From CAZNPL01 sp964574815 (GTDB lineage: Bacteria; Planctomycetota; Phycisphaerae; UBA1845): 64,000 nucleotides of DNA. Shown here one piece after another: positions 9,032-18,055 of this stretch (positions are counted from its first letter, which is position 1; every line of letters begins with the position of its first letter). A program made the position numbers and the translations under genes. The notes under the pieces are model-generated. The model was given only the letters and a program-made list of their open reading frames with translations. It did no database searches and was not told the origin of the DNA. The stretch lies in assembly GCA_964574815.1 (NCBI GenBank), contig CAZNPL010000027.1:1-64000 (forward strand). The letters run 5' to 3'.

Positions 9032-9346
9032 GGCGGTTCCCTCCCTCTGCGTGATGGTCCCGGTGGCCCGATGCCGCGGACCTGGGTTCCCGGGCTCCGC
9101 GACGATTGCTGTCGCCCTTCTACGCGCCGCCGCGGATATTGCAAGTCGGGGGTCACCGGCGCCGCCGGACGTCGCCGCGTTTCAACGCCGCGCCGCATCC
9201 GGCGCAATCGGCATAACCCCTCGCGGCCGGTCTCGTCGCCCTTGGCGTGTGCATGAGGGCCTTTTGATTCTCCGCCGGCAAGTTTATCGGAGCGCGGCGG
9301 TGCACGGTGCGGCCATTGCAGAAACCTCCGCAAGGGGGAAGAAGCA
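9032..9346. other. divergent intergenic region
   Basis: About 315 bases between the dehydrogenase (minus) and the VanZ-like gene (plus). Presumably it holds both promoters. I see no gene, tRNA or strong repeat in it. Confidence 0.4.
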
Positions 9347-10777
9347 ATGCCGCGCGATTTCCATACGGATGAGGGCACGGTCGCCGGTTCAGGTCGCTAC
9401 AGGATGCCCGCGGGAACGCGGGCGGCTCGAGTCGGCCCGGTTGGGTTGGTGGGCGCCCTACCCCCCGGCACAATGCTGTGCCTCGCTTGGCTGACGGCCG
9501 GTTTGGTGGCCATGGTCGTCGTCGGGTCCCTGGTTCCCTTCGCCTTTGACCCGAGCCTTGCAACCGACCGGGCGGCGCGCGGCCTATCCATGCTCCGGTG
9601 GCCGGTGACCCCGTTGGAGGATCTCGTCGCCAATGTTCTCGCATACGCGCCGCTTGGCGCTTTCCTTTATTGGACGCTCACCTCGGCGACACGCAGGCCC
9701 GGCTCTTCGGCGCTGGCCGCGTGGTCGCTCGCGATTGCGCTCAGCACGCTGATGGAATGGCTTCAGACAATGATCCCGTATCGCGTCGCGTCGTGGATGG
9801 ATGTCTGCATGAACGGTCTGGGGGCGGCCGCGGGCGTGGCCGCGGGCCAGCTCGCTGTCACGGCCGCGTCGTTTCTGCCGAGGCTCAGGAGTTGGTCCGT
9901 TTCCAGACCTTGGACAATATCGGCCACAGGCGTGGCTTGCGGCCTGCTCCTGTATCATCTGATACCGTTCGATTTTGTGACCAGCACGGCCGAACTGCAG
10001 AAGTCGCTGGCCCAGTCCCGACTCTGGCCGTTCATCCCGGGTTCGGTCGGAACCGGCGTGTCGAGCCGCGATTTGATCGGGTGGTTCGGCGTCGCCGGTC
10101 AATTCGCCGTGCTCGGCATCCTGTGCATGATGAGTGAGCTGTCGCGTGGTCTCACCATGCGGTCTTCAGTCTGCAGATCCCTCTGCTGCGTTAGCCTGGT
10201 GGGGGCGGTCGTGGAGACCTCCCAGATCTTTGTCGCTTCCCACGCGTTCGACACCCTCGATTGGCTTGCCGCAATGACCGGCGGCTCGATCGGGATTGCG
10301 GTCACAACATGGTTGCGGCGGTGCGGGAGAGAGATTTCGCTCCGGACGCTGGCCGCTGCGGCGGCGCTGTGCGAGATCCTCTGTCTGACGCTGGCCAGCG
10401 CGTGGCCCTTTGATCTCGCGTTGGAGCATCTCGATATCCATCGCCTTGCTCACATACCCTTCGCCGCCATGCTGAGCCGCCCTCTCGCGCCCGCCATGGG
10501 CGAACTGCTCACTACCCTCGTCAGCTACGTCGTCCTCGCCGTCCTCGCGCGCGTCGTGCTGCAGGGGACTTCGCTCGCGCGGAGTCCCGCGGCCGTCATG
10601 ATGATTACGGTCGGAACCGCCTGTATGTGCCAGATGCTGGAATTGCTGTCGCCGTTGCGATCGCCTGATCTGACGCAGCCGGCGCTCGCCCTGCTCGTGA
10701 CCGTTCCGATTGCCCTCTGGCCGGCACGGCGGGCCTGGATGGATACGCCCGCCTTCTTACGCCCAGCCGGCCGTTGA
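9347..10777 (+). CDS. VanZ-like multi-pass membrane protein
   Basis: A 476-residue integral membrane protein with about ten hydrophobic segments. Two VanZ-like halves are visible. The first has VVVGSLVPFAFDP, PLEDLVANVLAYAPLGAFL and TLMEWLQTMIPYRVASWMDV; the second repeats the same logic with GLLLYHLIPFDFV and VVETSQIFVASHAFDTLDWL. A third partial copy (LTLASAWPFDLALEHL) lies near the C-terminus. VanZ domains occur in teicoplanin-resistance and many uncharacterised envelope proteins; the function here is unknown. GGGGGAAG lies just ahead of the ATG. The stop overlaps an upstream ATG of the purF frame, but that is not the real purF start. Confidence 0.82.
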   Translation: MPRDFHTDEGTVAGSGRYRMPAGTRAARVGPVGLVGALPPGTMLCLAWLTAGLVAMVVVGSLVPFAFDPSLATDRAARGLSMLRWPVTPLEDLVANVLAYAPLGAFLYWTLTSATRRPGSSALAAWSLAIALSTLMEWLQTMIPYRVASWMDVCMNGLGAAAGVAAGQLAVTAASFLPRLRSWSVSRPWTISATGVACGLLLYHLIPFDFVTSTAELQKSLAQSRLWPFIPGSVGTGVSSRDLIGWFGVAGQFAVLGILCMMSELSRGLTMRSSVCRSLCCVSLVGAVVETSQIFVASHAFDTLDWLAAMTGGSIGIAVTTWLRRCGREISLRTLAAAAALCEILCLTLASAWPFDLALEHLDIHRLAHIPFAAMLSRPLAPAMGELLTTLVSYVVLAVLARVVLQGTSLARSPAAVMMITVGTACMCQMLELLSPLRSPDLTQPALALLVTVPIALWPARRAWMDTPAFLRPAGR

Positions 10778-10899
10778 CACCCGCGGTTGCGGCCAGCGCA
10801 TCCCTACACGCCTGCGCCGATCAGCTTATAATGATCCGTAAGACCGGCGCGACTCTGCGCCGGTCAACAGAGCGGGACAGGCGATCTCGGAAAGCACCC

Positions 10900-12333
10900 A
10901 TGCCGGCCTATGACGAACCCTCCGTCCGCCATCATTGCGGACTGTTCGGCGTTTTCGGACATCCCGATGCCGCCGAACTGACCCGCCTGGGACTCTTTGC
11001 GCTTCAGCATCGAGGGCAGGAGTCGGCGGGAATCTGCTCGACTGACGGGGGGCGGATCGTGCGGGCTGCAGGCATGGGCCTGGTCAGCCAGGTCTTAGAC
11101 GCCGTCACGCTGCAGAAGGTTCGAAACCCGATCGCCATCGGGCATGTGCGCTATTCCACCATGGGTGCGGGCGTCGACGAAAACGCCCAGCCGCTGCTGT
11201 TCGAGTACGCAGGCGGTCAGGTGGCCGTCGCGCACAACGGGAACCTCATCAACGCCGCGCTCCTGCGCCACCGATACGAAGAGCACGGCAACATCTTCCG
11301 CACGACGTGCGACACCGAGGTCATCGTGCACCTGCTGGCCAAGCCATCGCACCAGCAGAAGCCCGACCCGCTCTCGCACTCGTTGAATCATCTTCAGGGT
11401 GCCTACTCGCTGCTCTTCTTGTGTCCGGATCGGATCATTGCCGTTCGAGACCCGCTCGGCTTTCGGCCTCTGTGTCTGGGGCGGCTGCCCGGCGGCGGGC
11501 ACGTGGTGGCTTCCGAGACCTGCGCGCTTGATATCATCGATGCCGAGTTCGAACGAGACGTGGAGCCCGGCGAGATCGTCACGATCTCGCACGAAGGCGT
11601 CCAATCGCGTCGATTCGGCCATGCCACCGATCGCCGCGGCGCCGCCTGCATTTTCGAGCACGTGTACTTCGCCGATCCGTCGAGCAACATTTTCGGGGAG
11701 AACGTGCACACGGTGCGCCGACGGCTCGGTGCTCAGACGGCCCGCGAGGCACCCGTGGAGGCGGACATGGTCGTGCCCGTGCCCAACTGCGCTCGCTGCG
11801 CGGCGATCGGATACAGCCAGGAGAGCGGCATCCCGCTCGGCCGGGCATTCACCACCAGCCACTTCGCGGGGCGATCGTTCATCCTTCCGGAGCAGACCGA
11901 GCGCGACCGGACGGTCCAGATGAAGCTGCGCGTCATTCGCGACGCAGTGAAAGGCAAGCGGCTGATCGTGGTGGAGGACTCCGTGGTCCGCGGAACGACC
12001 ACGCACGGTAAGATGGGGGCTTTGAGGAAGGCCGGTGCGAAGGAGATTCATCTCCGCGTGGCCAGCCCCCCGATCCGCCACGGTTGCTTCTTTGGAATCG
12101 ACTTTCCGGACGCGTCGAAGCTGGTGGCCACCAACCGGTCGGTCGAAGAGATTCGCGACTATCTGGAGGTCGACTCGCTGCACTATTTGTCGATGGAGGG
12201 CATGCTTTCGTGCGTGGGCAAGCCGCAGGACCAGTACTGCACGGCGTGTTTCAGTGGGAATTACCCGGTCGAAGTGTGCGAGCCATTCGACAAGTACGGC
12301 TTCGAGCACGGCCAACTGCGTATGTTCTTCTGA
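10900..12333 (+). CDS. purF: amidophosphoribosyltransferase
   Basis: The first committed step of purine synthesis: PRPP plus glutamine gives phosphoribosylamine. The ATG at 10900 gives a 477-residue enzyme with a short propeptide (MPAYDEPSVRHH) that must be removed to expose Cys13, the N-terminal glutaminase nucleophile of CGLFGVFG. Other motifs are the glutaminase QHRGQESAGI, RYSTMG and AHNGNL, and the PRPP loop VVEDSVVRGTT. Four cysteines match the positions of the Bacillus-type 4Fe-4S ligands (one in CIFEHVYFADP, one in PPIRHGCFFG, two in DQYCTACFSG), so this looks like the oxygen-sensitive, iron-sulfur class. It is followed 83 bp later by purM. Confidence 0.96.
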   Translation: MPAYDEPSVRHHCGLFGVFGHPDAAELTRLGLFALQHRGQESAGICSTDGGRIVRAAGMGLVSQVLDAVTLQKVRNPIAIGHVRYSTMGAGVDENAQPLLFEYAGGQVAVAHNGNLINAALLRHRYEEHGNIFRTTCDTEVIVHLLAKPSHQQKPDPLSHSLNHLQGAYSLLFLCPDRIIAVRDPLGFRPLCLGRLPGGGHVVASETCALDIIDAEFERDVEPGEIVTISHEGVQSRRFGHATDRRGAACIFEHVYFADPSSNIFGENVHTVRRRLGAQTAREAPVEADMVVPVPNCARCAAIGYSQESGIPLGRAFTTSHFAGRSFILPEQTERDRTVQMKLRVIRDAVKGKRLIVVEDSVVRGTTTHGKMGALRKAGAKEIHLRVASPPIRHGCFFGIDFPDASKLVATNRSVEEIRDYLEVDSLHYLSMEGMLSCVGKPQDQYCTACFSGNYPVEVCEPFDKYGFEHGQLRMFF

Positions 12334-12416
12334 ACGCTACGCTGAACCCCACAGTGCCGCGTTCCCCGCGTGCTCTAAATCCTTGGAGCAATGTCGCAGC
12401 CGCGAGGTGACGCACA

Positions 12417-13475
12417 ATGAGTAAATCGTCGATCTCCTATAAGGACAGCGGCGTCGATCTCGAGGCGAACGCGGCCTGGGTCCAGCGCATCCGAATCGCC
12501 ATGCAGAGCACGCACGGGCCGCAGGTCCTGGGCCGCCACGGCGCCTTTGCAGGACTCTTTCGACTGGATCAGGCGGGAGCCGGTCAATCATCGTACCGCC
12601 GCCCCGCGCTGGTGGGGTGCGCGGACGGCGTGGGGAGCAAGCTCCTCCTGGGCATTAAAGCAAAGCGTCTTCGCGGCTTGGGCGTCGATCTCGTGGCCAT
12701 GAACGTGAACGATCTGGTCACGTGCGGAGCCGAGCCGCTGTTCTTTTTGGATTACCTTGCGGTTCATAACCTCGATCCGGACGCCTTGCTCGATATCGTG
12801 GAAGGCGTCGCGGAGGGATGCCGCGAAGCCGGGTGCGCTCTGCTCGGCGGTGAGACGGCCGAGATGCCCGACTTGTACCGGCAGGGTCATTTCGACCTGG
12901 CCGGTTTTTCCGTCGGCGTGGTGGAAGAGTCGCGCGCAATCGACGGCTCGCGCGTGTCGCCGCGTGATGTCTTGATCGGACTGCCCTCCAGCGGCGTCCA
13001 TTCCAACGGCTACTCTCTTGTCCGAAAGCTTGTGAGCCGAAAGAGGCTGAGCCTGACCGGCCACGACAGCGAACTCGGGGAATCGCCGGCCGACGCGCTG
13101 CTCAGGCCGACGCGCATTTACGTTCGCCCCGTGCTGGAGCTGCTTCGCTCGTACGGCAATCGATACGTCGTTACCGGAATGGCACACATCACCGGCGGAG
13201 GCCTGCCGGAAAACGTCGGTCGGGCGCTGGGCGAGAAATGCGATGCCATCATCGAGACCGACTCGTGGCAACCACTGCCGGTATTCAGTTTTCTGGAGCG
13301 CCTGGGCGTCGAATCCGACGAGATGTTCCGCGTGTTCAACATGGGGATTGGCTACGTTCTGATCGTGCGCCCGCGATACGCCACCGGCGTGCAGAAGCGG
13401 CTGACGGACCTTGGGGAGTCTCCCGTCATCATCGGCCGTGTGGAGCGCGGCCATGGGGACGTGATCCTGTGTTAG
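12417..13475 (+). CDS. purM: phosphoribosylformylglycinamidine cyclo-ligase (AIR synthetase)
   Basis: The fifth step of de novo purine synthesis, closing the imidazole ring with ATP. This 352-residue protein has the usual length and motifs: SYKDSGVDLEAN at the N-terminus, ADGVGSKLLLG, VDLVAMNVNDLVTCGAEPL, GGETAEMPDLY, GLPSSGVHSNGYSLVRK, and the C-terminal AHITGGGLPENVGRAL. The ATG at 12417 is the natural start. It lies 83 bp downstream of purF in the same orientation and is probably co-transcribed. A stem-loop immediately after its stop may end the unit. Confidence 0.96.
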   Translation: MSKSSISYKDSGVDLEANAAWVQRIRIAMQSTHGPQVLGRHGAFAGLFRLDQAGAGQSSYRRPALVGCADGVGSKLLLGIKAKRLRGLGVDLVAMNVNDLVTCGAEPLFFLDYLAVHNLDPDALLDIVEGVAEGCREAGCALLGGETAEMPDLYRQGHFDLAGFSVGVVEESRAIDGSRVSPRDVLIGLPSSGVHSNGYSLVRKLVSRKRLSLTGHDSELGESPADALLRPTRIYVRPVLELLRSYGNRYVVTGMAHITGGGLPENVGRALGEKCDAIIETDSWQPLPVFSFLERLGVESDEMFRVFNMGIGYVLIVRPRYATGVQKRLTDLGESPVIIGRVERGHGDVILC

Positions 13476-13502
13476 GCCGCGTCTGAATACGTTTCACGCG
13501 GC
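13476..13502 (+). terminator. hairpin directly after purM
   Basis: GCCGCGT (13476-13482) pairs with ACGCGGC (13496-13502) across a 13-nt loop, beginning one base after the purM stop. There is no T-tract, so termination by this hairpin is a suggestion. The next gene starts 260 bp downstream. Confidence 0.5.
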
Positions 13503-13761
13503 GCCGGCGGGTCGAACACGAACCACTTTCCCAATCGAACGCGGTTGAAATCTGCCGCCGTGCTCACCCACGCGCGTTCGTGTGCGGCGTCTGCAAACGT
13601 CCAAAACGATCATCATTTCCGGCCCGCGCGTGAAACCGCTGGCATCGGAAGCCCCGACCCGGTATGATTGTCGCTTGGGAGTTCGGGCAGGAGTTATCAG
13701 TTACTCGGAAAATATCGGATCATGACGGGCACGGTCCATGCGTGCCTGCGGGAGGGTTCCA

Positions 13762-15933
13762 ATGAACTGTCGCGTAATGATGTTTGCGTGCGCTTGCGCC
13801 TTCATGGTTGTGGGCATGGTCGTTGCGGATCCGATACTGGACGCCGCAAGTTCGCGGGTGAGCTTTCAGGCACGGATCACTCAGCAGGGCGGCGTGCCCC
13901 TGGACGGGCAGGACATCGATATCGAGTTCCGCCTCTACGACGGCGGTGGCCTGCTGCTCGGTCCAGGGATCCTCGTGCCGGCGGTCCCGGTGGGGCCGGG
14001 CGGGCTGCTCAACGTGATGGTTCCGTTTGATCCGGCCAACTTCGACGGCGAGGCACGTGAGGTCGGCGTGAGCATCAACGGCGGCGCGGAGTTGTCACCG
14101 CGCTTCCCGATCGGCGCGGTTCCGTACGCCTACCGCACCAACCGCGTCACGAGCGCAGAGCTCGATGACTTCCTGACGCTCGGGGCGCCGGGCGACAGCG
14201 GCGGACTGACGATCCACGGGCCCCAAGCGACGCCGACGTTCTTCCTGGACGGGATTCAGAACAGTCTCACGCTCGCAAGCGACGACGGTTCGGGCACGGT
14301 CGACCTTCTGGCGGAGAACGGTGCTCCGTCCGTCTCGACCAGCGTGAACGGGCAGCCGCGAGCCGCGCTCGATGGCGAAGGCGGCGACGTGTGGGCCCGA
14401 TCCACCGTCAACGTCGGCACGATCGCGTCGCCACTGTCTGACAGTACACCGTATGCCTCGCTCCAATTCGGAGTGTCCTTCGGCGGTCGCATGCTCGCGT
14501 GGGACCCCTTCCGCGAATTGACCACGGTCGTCGGCAGCACTGCGGGCAGCGCCGGCGGCGGTTTGTTGCAGTTGTACCGGGGCGGGACCGGTGGGCTGAC
14601 GGTCGAGATCGCCGGCGACGACGGCAACGGGAGCGGCCAGGGAATCTGGCGCGATGCGGATGCGAACGACACGGTGCGCATCAGCGGTGAAGATCACCGC
14701 ATCTATACGTACGGGGCGGATGACGCGGAGCACGCGCGACTGGGCGGCGCGGGGTCCGGCAACTTGCAGCTTCGCGCCGGCGGCGCGGCCAACCCGATGA
14801 CGGTCAACGTGAATGCCGGGGGTGGTGGCGAGATCGACCTGCTCGATTCGGGCGGCGCGGATTTCGGCGTGCGGCTCGCGGGCGGCACTTCGTCGACCGG
14901 CGGTCGCATTCGCGTGTACGACGACGGGAATACGAACACGGTCGAGATCCTTGGCGAGAATGCGGAAACGGGCAGCGGACACATCGTGGTTCGGGAGGGT
15001 TCGGCCGACAGCATCGTGCTTGACGCCGCCAACAACCGGATCCAGTTGTTCGCGCCGGCTCCGGTCGAGACCGTACGCGTTTTCGGCAACGGTGCCGGTG
15101 GTGGCGGCGGTGTAAGCCTGCGCAACGACGCCGGCGACGTAACGATCGAACTGGACGGGGACGAAACCGCCAGCGACAGCGGCGTGATACGCGTGCGTCG
15201 CGGCGACGGCACGGCCGTCTTCGTTCTTAACGCCGACTCGCGGGCCCTGACGGGGCGCGGCGCCCGGGCGCTTTTTCAGAATGACTCGGGGCAAAACACG
15301 GTCGAATTGGAGGGCGATGAATCGAACAGTGGCGTCCTCAGGTTGCGCCGAGCGGATGGCGTGCTCGGTGTCCAGGCGCGTGCCACCGAGGGAACCGGTT
15401 CCGAACTCAACCTCTACGATGCAGGCGGCAACGCCACGATTCAGTTCGATACCGACTGGTCCGGAACCGGCAACAGCCGCATCGTCACCAACGAAATCGA
15501 GATCACCGGCGGCAGTGATCTCTCGGAGCGCTTCGACGTATCGGGGCCGGGCGGTTCCGCGGAGCCGGGCACGGTCGTCTGCATCGATTCGGACCACCCC
15601 GGCAAGCTGGCGGTCTGCTCGGAGGCGTACGACAAAAAGGTGGCGGGCATCGTCAGCGGCGCGGGAGGCGTGAAGACGGGAATGTACATGGAGCAAGCGG
15701 GAAGTGAAGCCGACGGCAAGCTGCCCGTGGCGCTGACCGGTCGCGTGTACTGCAGGGTGGATGCCTTGAATGGCGCCATCGAGCCGGGCGATCTGCTCAC
15801 CACGTCAAACGTCGCCGGGTATGCGATGAAGGTCACGGACCATTCGCACGCGCACGGCGCGACGATCGGCAAGGCCATGACGGGCTTGGAAGAGGGCAAG
15901 GGGCTGGTTCTGGTGCTGGTGAATCTGCACTAA
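13762..15933 (+). CDS. large exported repeat protein with a fibre-like C-terminal domain
   Basis: A 723-residue exported protein. The signal peptide is MNCRVMMFACACAFMVVGMV, and the ATG at 13762 has GGGAGGG six bases ahead. After the signal the SFQARITQQGGVPLDGQDI region matches a short beta-sandwich motif common at the start of planctomycete surface proteins. A long Gly/Asp/Asn-rich middle follows, with irregular beta-repeats such as 'RIRVYDDGNTNTVEILGEN' and 'VIRVRRGDGTAVF', typical of beta-helix or fibre structures. The last ~140 residues (SDLSERFDVSG, GTVVCIDSDHPG, GRVYCRVDALNGAIEPGDLL, GKAMTGLEEG) resemble the C-terminal domain of phage-tail-fibre-like surface proteins. It is followed 14 bp later by an astacin-like protease, probably co-transcribed. 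Function unknown. Confidence 0.72.
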   Translation: MNCRVMMFACACAFMVVGMVVADPILDAASSRVSFQARITQQGGVPLDGQDIDIEFRLYDGGGLLLGPGILVPAVPVGPGGLLNVMVPFDPANFDGEAREVGVSINGGAELSPRFPIGAVPYAYRTNRVTSAELDDFLTLGAPGDSGGLTIHGPQATPTFFLDGIQNSLTLASDDGSGTVDLLAENGAPSVSTSVNGQPRAALDGEGGDVWARSTVNVGTIASPLSDSTPYASLQFGVSFGGRMLAWDPFRELTTVVGSTAGSAGGGLLQLYRGGTGGLTVEIAGDDGNGSGQGIWRDADANDTVRISGEDHRIYTYGADDAEHARLGGAGSGNLQLRAGGAANPMTVNVNAGGGGEIDLLDSGGADFGVRLAGGTSSTGGRIRVYDDGNTNTVEILGENAETGSGHIVVREGSADSIVLDAANNRIQLFAPAPVETVRVFGNGAGGGGGVSLRNDAGDVTIELDGDETASDSGVIRVRRGDGTAVFVLNADSRALTGRGARALFQNDSGQNTVELEGDESNSGVLRLRRADGVLGVQARATEGTGSELNLYDAGGNATIQFDTDWSGTGNSRIVTNEIEITGGSDLSERFDVSGPGGSAEPGTVVCIDSDHPGKLAVCSEAYDKKVAGIVSGAGGVKTGMYMEQAGSEADGKLPVALTGRVYCRVDALNGAIEPGDLLTTSNVAGYAMKVTDHSHAHGATIGKAMTGLEEGKGLVLVLVNLH

Positions 15934-15947
15934 GGATGGGGGTCATC

Positions 15948-16994
15948 ATGTTCGATCGAAATGCTTGGATCGCAAGAATGCACGGAAAAGGCCGGCTGCT
16001 CCTGGTAGCGGTTGTGTCGTTTGCTTTGCTACCTGCCGCACTCGGTGCGGTTTATGTCCAGGAGGATGACCTCTGGCCGGGCGGCGTGGTGCCTTATCAG
16101 TTCGATCCCGGCATGGACATCGCCTCGCAGATTCGTGTCTTGATCGCGTTCGACATCTGGGAGCAGGTGGCCAACGTCACGTTCGTCGAGCGCACCGACG
16201 AGGCGGACTACATCACCGTTCGAAACCCGCCGGGCGGCGGGGGGAGTTCGTCGGACGTGGGGAGACAGGGGAACGAACAGTTCCTCAACATTCGGGCGGA
16301 CCTGACGGGCGTTACCGACTACGGCCTGGCACATGAAGTCGGGCACCTGTTGGCGTATTACCACACGCATCAAAGGCCGGACCGTGACCAATATGTCACA
16401 TACTACACGGAGCGGGTGAACGACTGCGGTGCCGACAATTACGATATCGCGCCCGATTCGTTGGGGTACCCACGCAATCAAATGGACTACGACTCTGTGA
16501 TGGCGTACGGCGAGTGCATCTTCAACATCTGCAATAGAGATTTTAACCCCGACTGTCCTTGCGGGAGCAGCGATTGCAGAAGGTACCCGTTCAGCAACTG
16601 CAATCTCTCCGACTCGGAATGCTGCGCGCTGGACACGATCGACTGCTGTGACGAGGATCCGGAGAGCTGTCGCGTGCTGGAGATCATCGACGAGGACGAT
16701 CGCGCGACGTTCCAGGAGAACATGGGGCATCGCGACTACCTCAGCGAGTTCGACGCGCTGGTCATGTCGTGGCTGTATCCAGAGCCCAACTGGCGGTTCA
16801 TGGAGCTCAACTACCAGCCGAGCGACGAGACCGGCACGTTTCACCATCCATACGTCACTGTTCCGTCAATGTTGGAGCGTGCCCCGAACAACATCATCCT
16901 CTGGGCGCAGCCTGCGGTCTATCCGCGCCCGACCGCGGTGATGTCCAAGCCGATGGTCATCAAAGCGGCGCGGGGCCGGGTTGTGATTCGTTAA
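15948..16994 (+). CDS. exported astacin-like (M12A) zinc metalloprotease
   Basis: A 348-residue exported peptidase. A signal peptide covers about residues 1-33. The zinc site is HEVGHLLAYYHTHQRPD: three His ligands in HExxHxxxxxH, as in astacins (HExxHxxGxxHExxR). Here the usual Gly is replaced and the second Glu is His, while the following Arg-x-Asp is kept. The Met-turn is DSVMAYG. Between them lies a Cys-rich insert with about a dozen cysteines (CNICNRDFNPDCPCGSSDC and onward), unusual for the family. The ATG at 15948 is preferred over 15936, which abuts the upstream stop. The preceding fibre protein may be a partner or substrate; that is inference from spacing only. Its stop shares a TTAA with the stop of the opposite-strand gene. 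Confidence 0.8.
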   Translation: MFDRNAWIARMHGKGRLLLVAVVSFALLPAALGAVYVQEDDLWPGGVVPYQFDPGMDIASQIRVLIAFDIWEQVANVTFVERTDEADYITVRNPPGGGGSSSDVGRQGNEQFLNIRADLTGVTDYGLAHEVGHLLAYYHTHQRPDRDQYVTYYTERVNDCGADNYDIAPDSLGYPRNQMDYDSVMAYGECIFNICNRDFNPDCPCGSSDCRRYPFSNCNLSDSECCALDTIDCCDEDPESCRVLEIIDEDDRATFQENMGHRDYLSEFDALVMSWLYPEPNWRFMELNYQPSDETGTFHHPYVTVPSMLERAPNNIILWAQPAVYPRPTAVMSKPMVIKAARGRVVIR

Positions 16995-17443
16995 ATGCGT
17001 GCCGCCGGCGGGATGGTCTCTCGTTGTCTGCCGCATTCGGGGCAACGGCTGATGTTCTCGTTGAGCCCACGGAGCCAATACCCGCACTTCAGGCACACGT
17101 CATGGCCGCGCTGACGCAGCGCGCGGTACACGCACGGCGCAAATCGACAGCGCTGCAGGATCATGCCGCCGATTACGAAGCAAAGCACGAAGAGCAGGAA
17201 TGGTCCCGCGGCTCGGGCCGCCTTTTGGGCGGTGGCGTCCGCTCTGAGGAGCGCGGCCAGCGACCCGGCAGCGTCAGATGCGAACGGGACGGCTGCCAAG
17301 TAGAGGGTGGGCAAAGTCAGGTAGATGACGAGGTTCCACCTGTTCGCCCACCACAGTCTCCAGGCGTCGCCGTGGACGGCCTTTCGCTCCGGCCGCTGCA
17401 GCGCGAGGTCGCGCGGTATGTGGTCCGGCCAGATCCAGCTCAC
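16991..17443 (-). CDS. membrane protein with C-terminal zinc ribbon
   Basis: A 150-residue protein of unknown function. It has two hydrophobic segments (NLVIYLTLPTLYLAAVPF and PFLLFVLCFVIGGMI) and a C-terminal zinc ribbon, CLKCGYWLRGL...CPECG. The ribbon variant 'CxxCGYxLRGL' is very common in planctomycete membrane proteins. I chose the GTG at 17443 because it overlaps, by GTGA, the stop that the upstream gene would use in its undamaged frame. The longer start at 17488 would read the shifted zinc-ribbon codons of that gene. Probably translationally coupled to it. Confidence 0.6.
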   Translation of the reverse strand: MSWIWPDHIPRDLALQRPERKAVHGDAWRLWWANRWNLVIYLTLPTLYLAAVPFASDAAGSLAALLRADATAQKAARAAGPFLLFVLCFVIGGMILQRCRFAPCVYRALRQRGHDVCLKCGYWLRGLNENISRCPECGRQRETIPPAARI

Positions 17444-17456
17444 GATTCTTGTTCCG

Positions 17457-17936
17457 TCACGATCCAGGCGCAGCCGCATTCCGGGCAAACGGTGGCCCCG
17501 TCACGAGGGTTTTCTTGAGTCGACGCAGGTCATAACCACAGTGGGGACATCGCCGATGCTTGAGCATCGCCGCCGCGATCCTCCCGACGCGCCGTTTCTT
17601 GGCGGCGCCCCAGAGAATGAACGGCAACACGAAAATGTACATGGCGGGAACGATGCGCCTGGCGATGTGGTCCCACGAACGGCCCGTCAGAACAAAGCCG
17701 ATGACAACGCCGATCAAGATCACCGACAGCAGGATGCTCGCCACCATCACACCGCGCTCTGACTTGGACATCTTCACGCCGTCTTCGGATGCGATGGCCT
17801 TAAGGGTGCCCGCTTCGACAACGTCGTGTCGGCGTAGGAGGTGCAGCGCGATGGGATCGAGTTGAGCTACTACGCGACCGCGCGCATCCTTGATGCGCCC
17901 GGAACGCTTCGTCGTCTTTGAATCCACTTGTGACAT
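17457..17936 (-). CDS. zinc-ribbon membrane protein, probably frameshifted near its end
   Basis: A 159-residue protein as it stands, starting at MSQVDSKTT with GGAAGG upstream. It has two hydrophobic segments (VMVASILLSVILIGVVIGF, MYIFVLPFILWGA) and the first half of a zinc ribbon, CPHCGYDLRRLKK. In this frame the second CxxC is missing and the tail reads TGPPFARNAAAPGS. The -1 frame of the same DNA encodes DGATVCPECGCAW, the expected second half, and ends at 17440, overlapping the next gene by 4 bp. A one-base indel near 17485-17500 (AAGAAAACCCTC region), or a sequencing error, is the simplest explanation. Function unknown. Confidence 0.65.
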   Translation of the reverse strand: MSQVDSKTTKRSGRIKDARGRVVAQLDPIALHLLRRHDVVEAGTLKAIASEDGVKMSKSERGVMVASILLSVILIGVVIGFVLTGRSWDHIARRIVPAMYIFVLPFILWGAAKKRRVGRIAAAMLKHRRCPHCGYDLRRLKKTLVTGPPFARNAAAPGS

Positions 17937-18012
17937 TGAGCCTTCCGATCGTGCTGCCAACCAAAGAGTAACTTAGCAGCATAAACGACCTTTAGGAAGG
18001 AGGTAGGTGCCA

Positions 18013-18040
18013 CTCCCTCACGGTCGCGGTTCGGAAAGGC
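18013..18040. repeat. dispersed repeat (CTCCCTCACGG type), copy 1
   Basis: CTCCCTCACGGTCGCGGTTC continuing to GGAAAGGC. A second copy at 19365-19391 reads CTCCCTTACGGGCGCGGCTC then GGAAGGC. Each lies within about 45 bases downstream of the stop of a minus-strand gene (18056 and 19396), in the same orientation. They appear to be members of one short intergenic repeat family placed at 3' ends. Confidence 0.65.
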
Positions 18041-18055
18041 GCGGTTCGCCAGGGA

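Noticed and set aside
17485..17505. Programmed -1 frameshift site in the zinc-ribbon gene
   Set aside because: The stretch AAGAAAACCCTC does not form an in-frame X-XXY-YYZ heptamer and no pseudoknot is evident.
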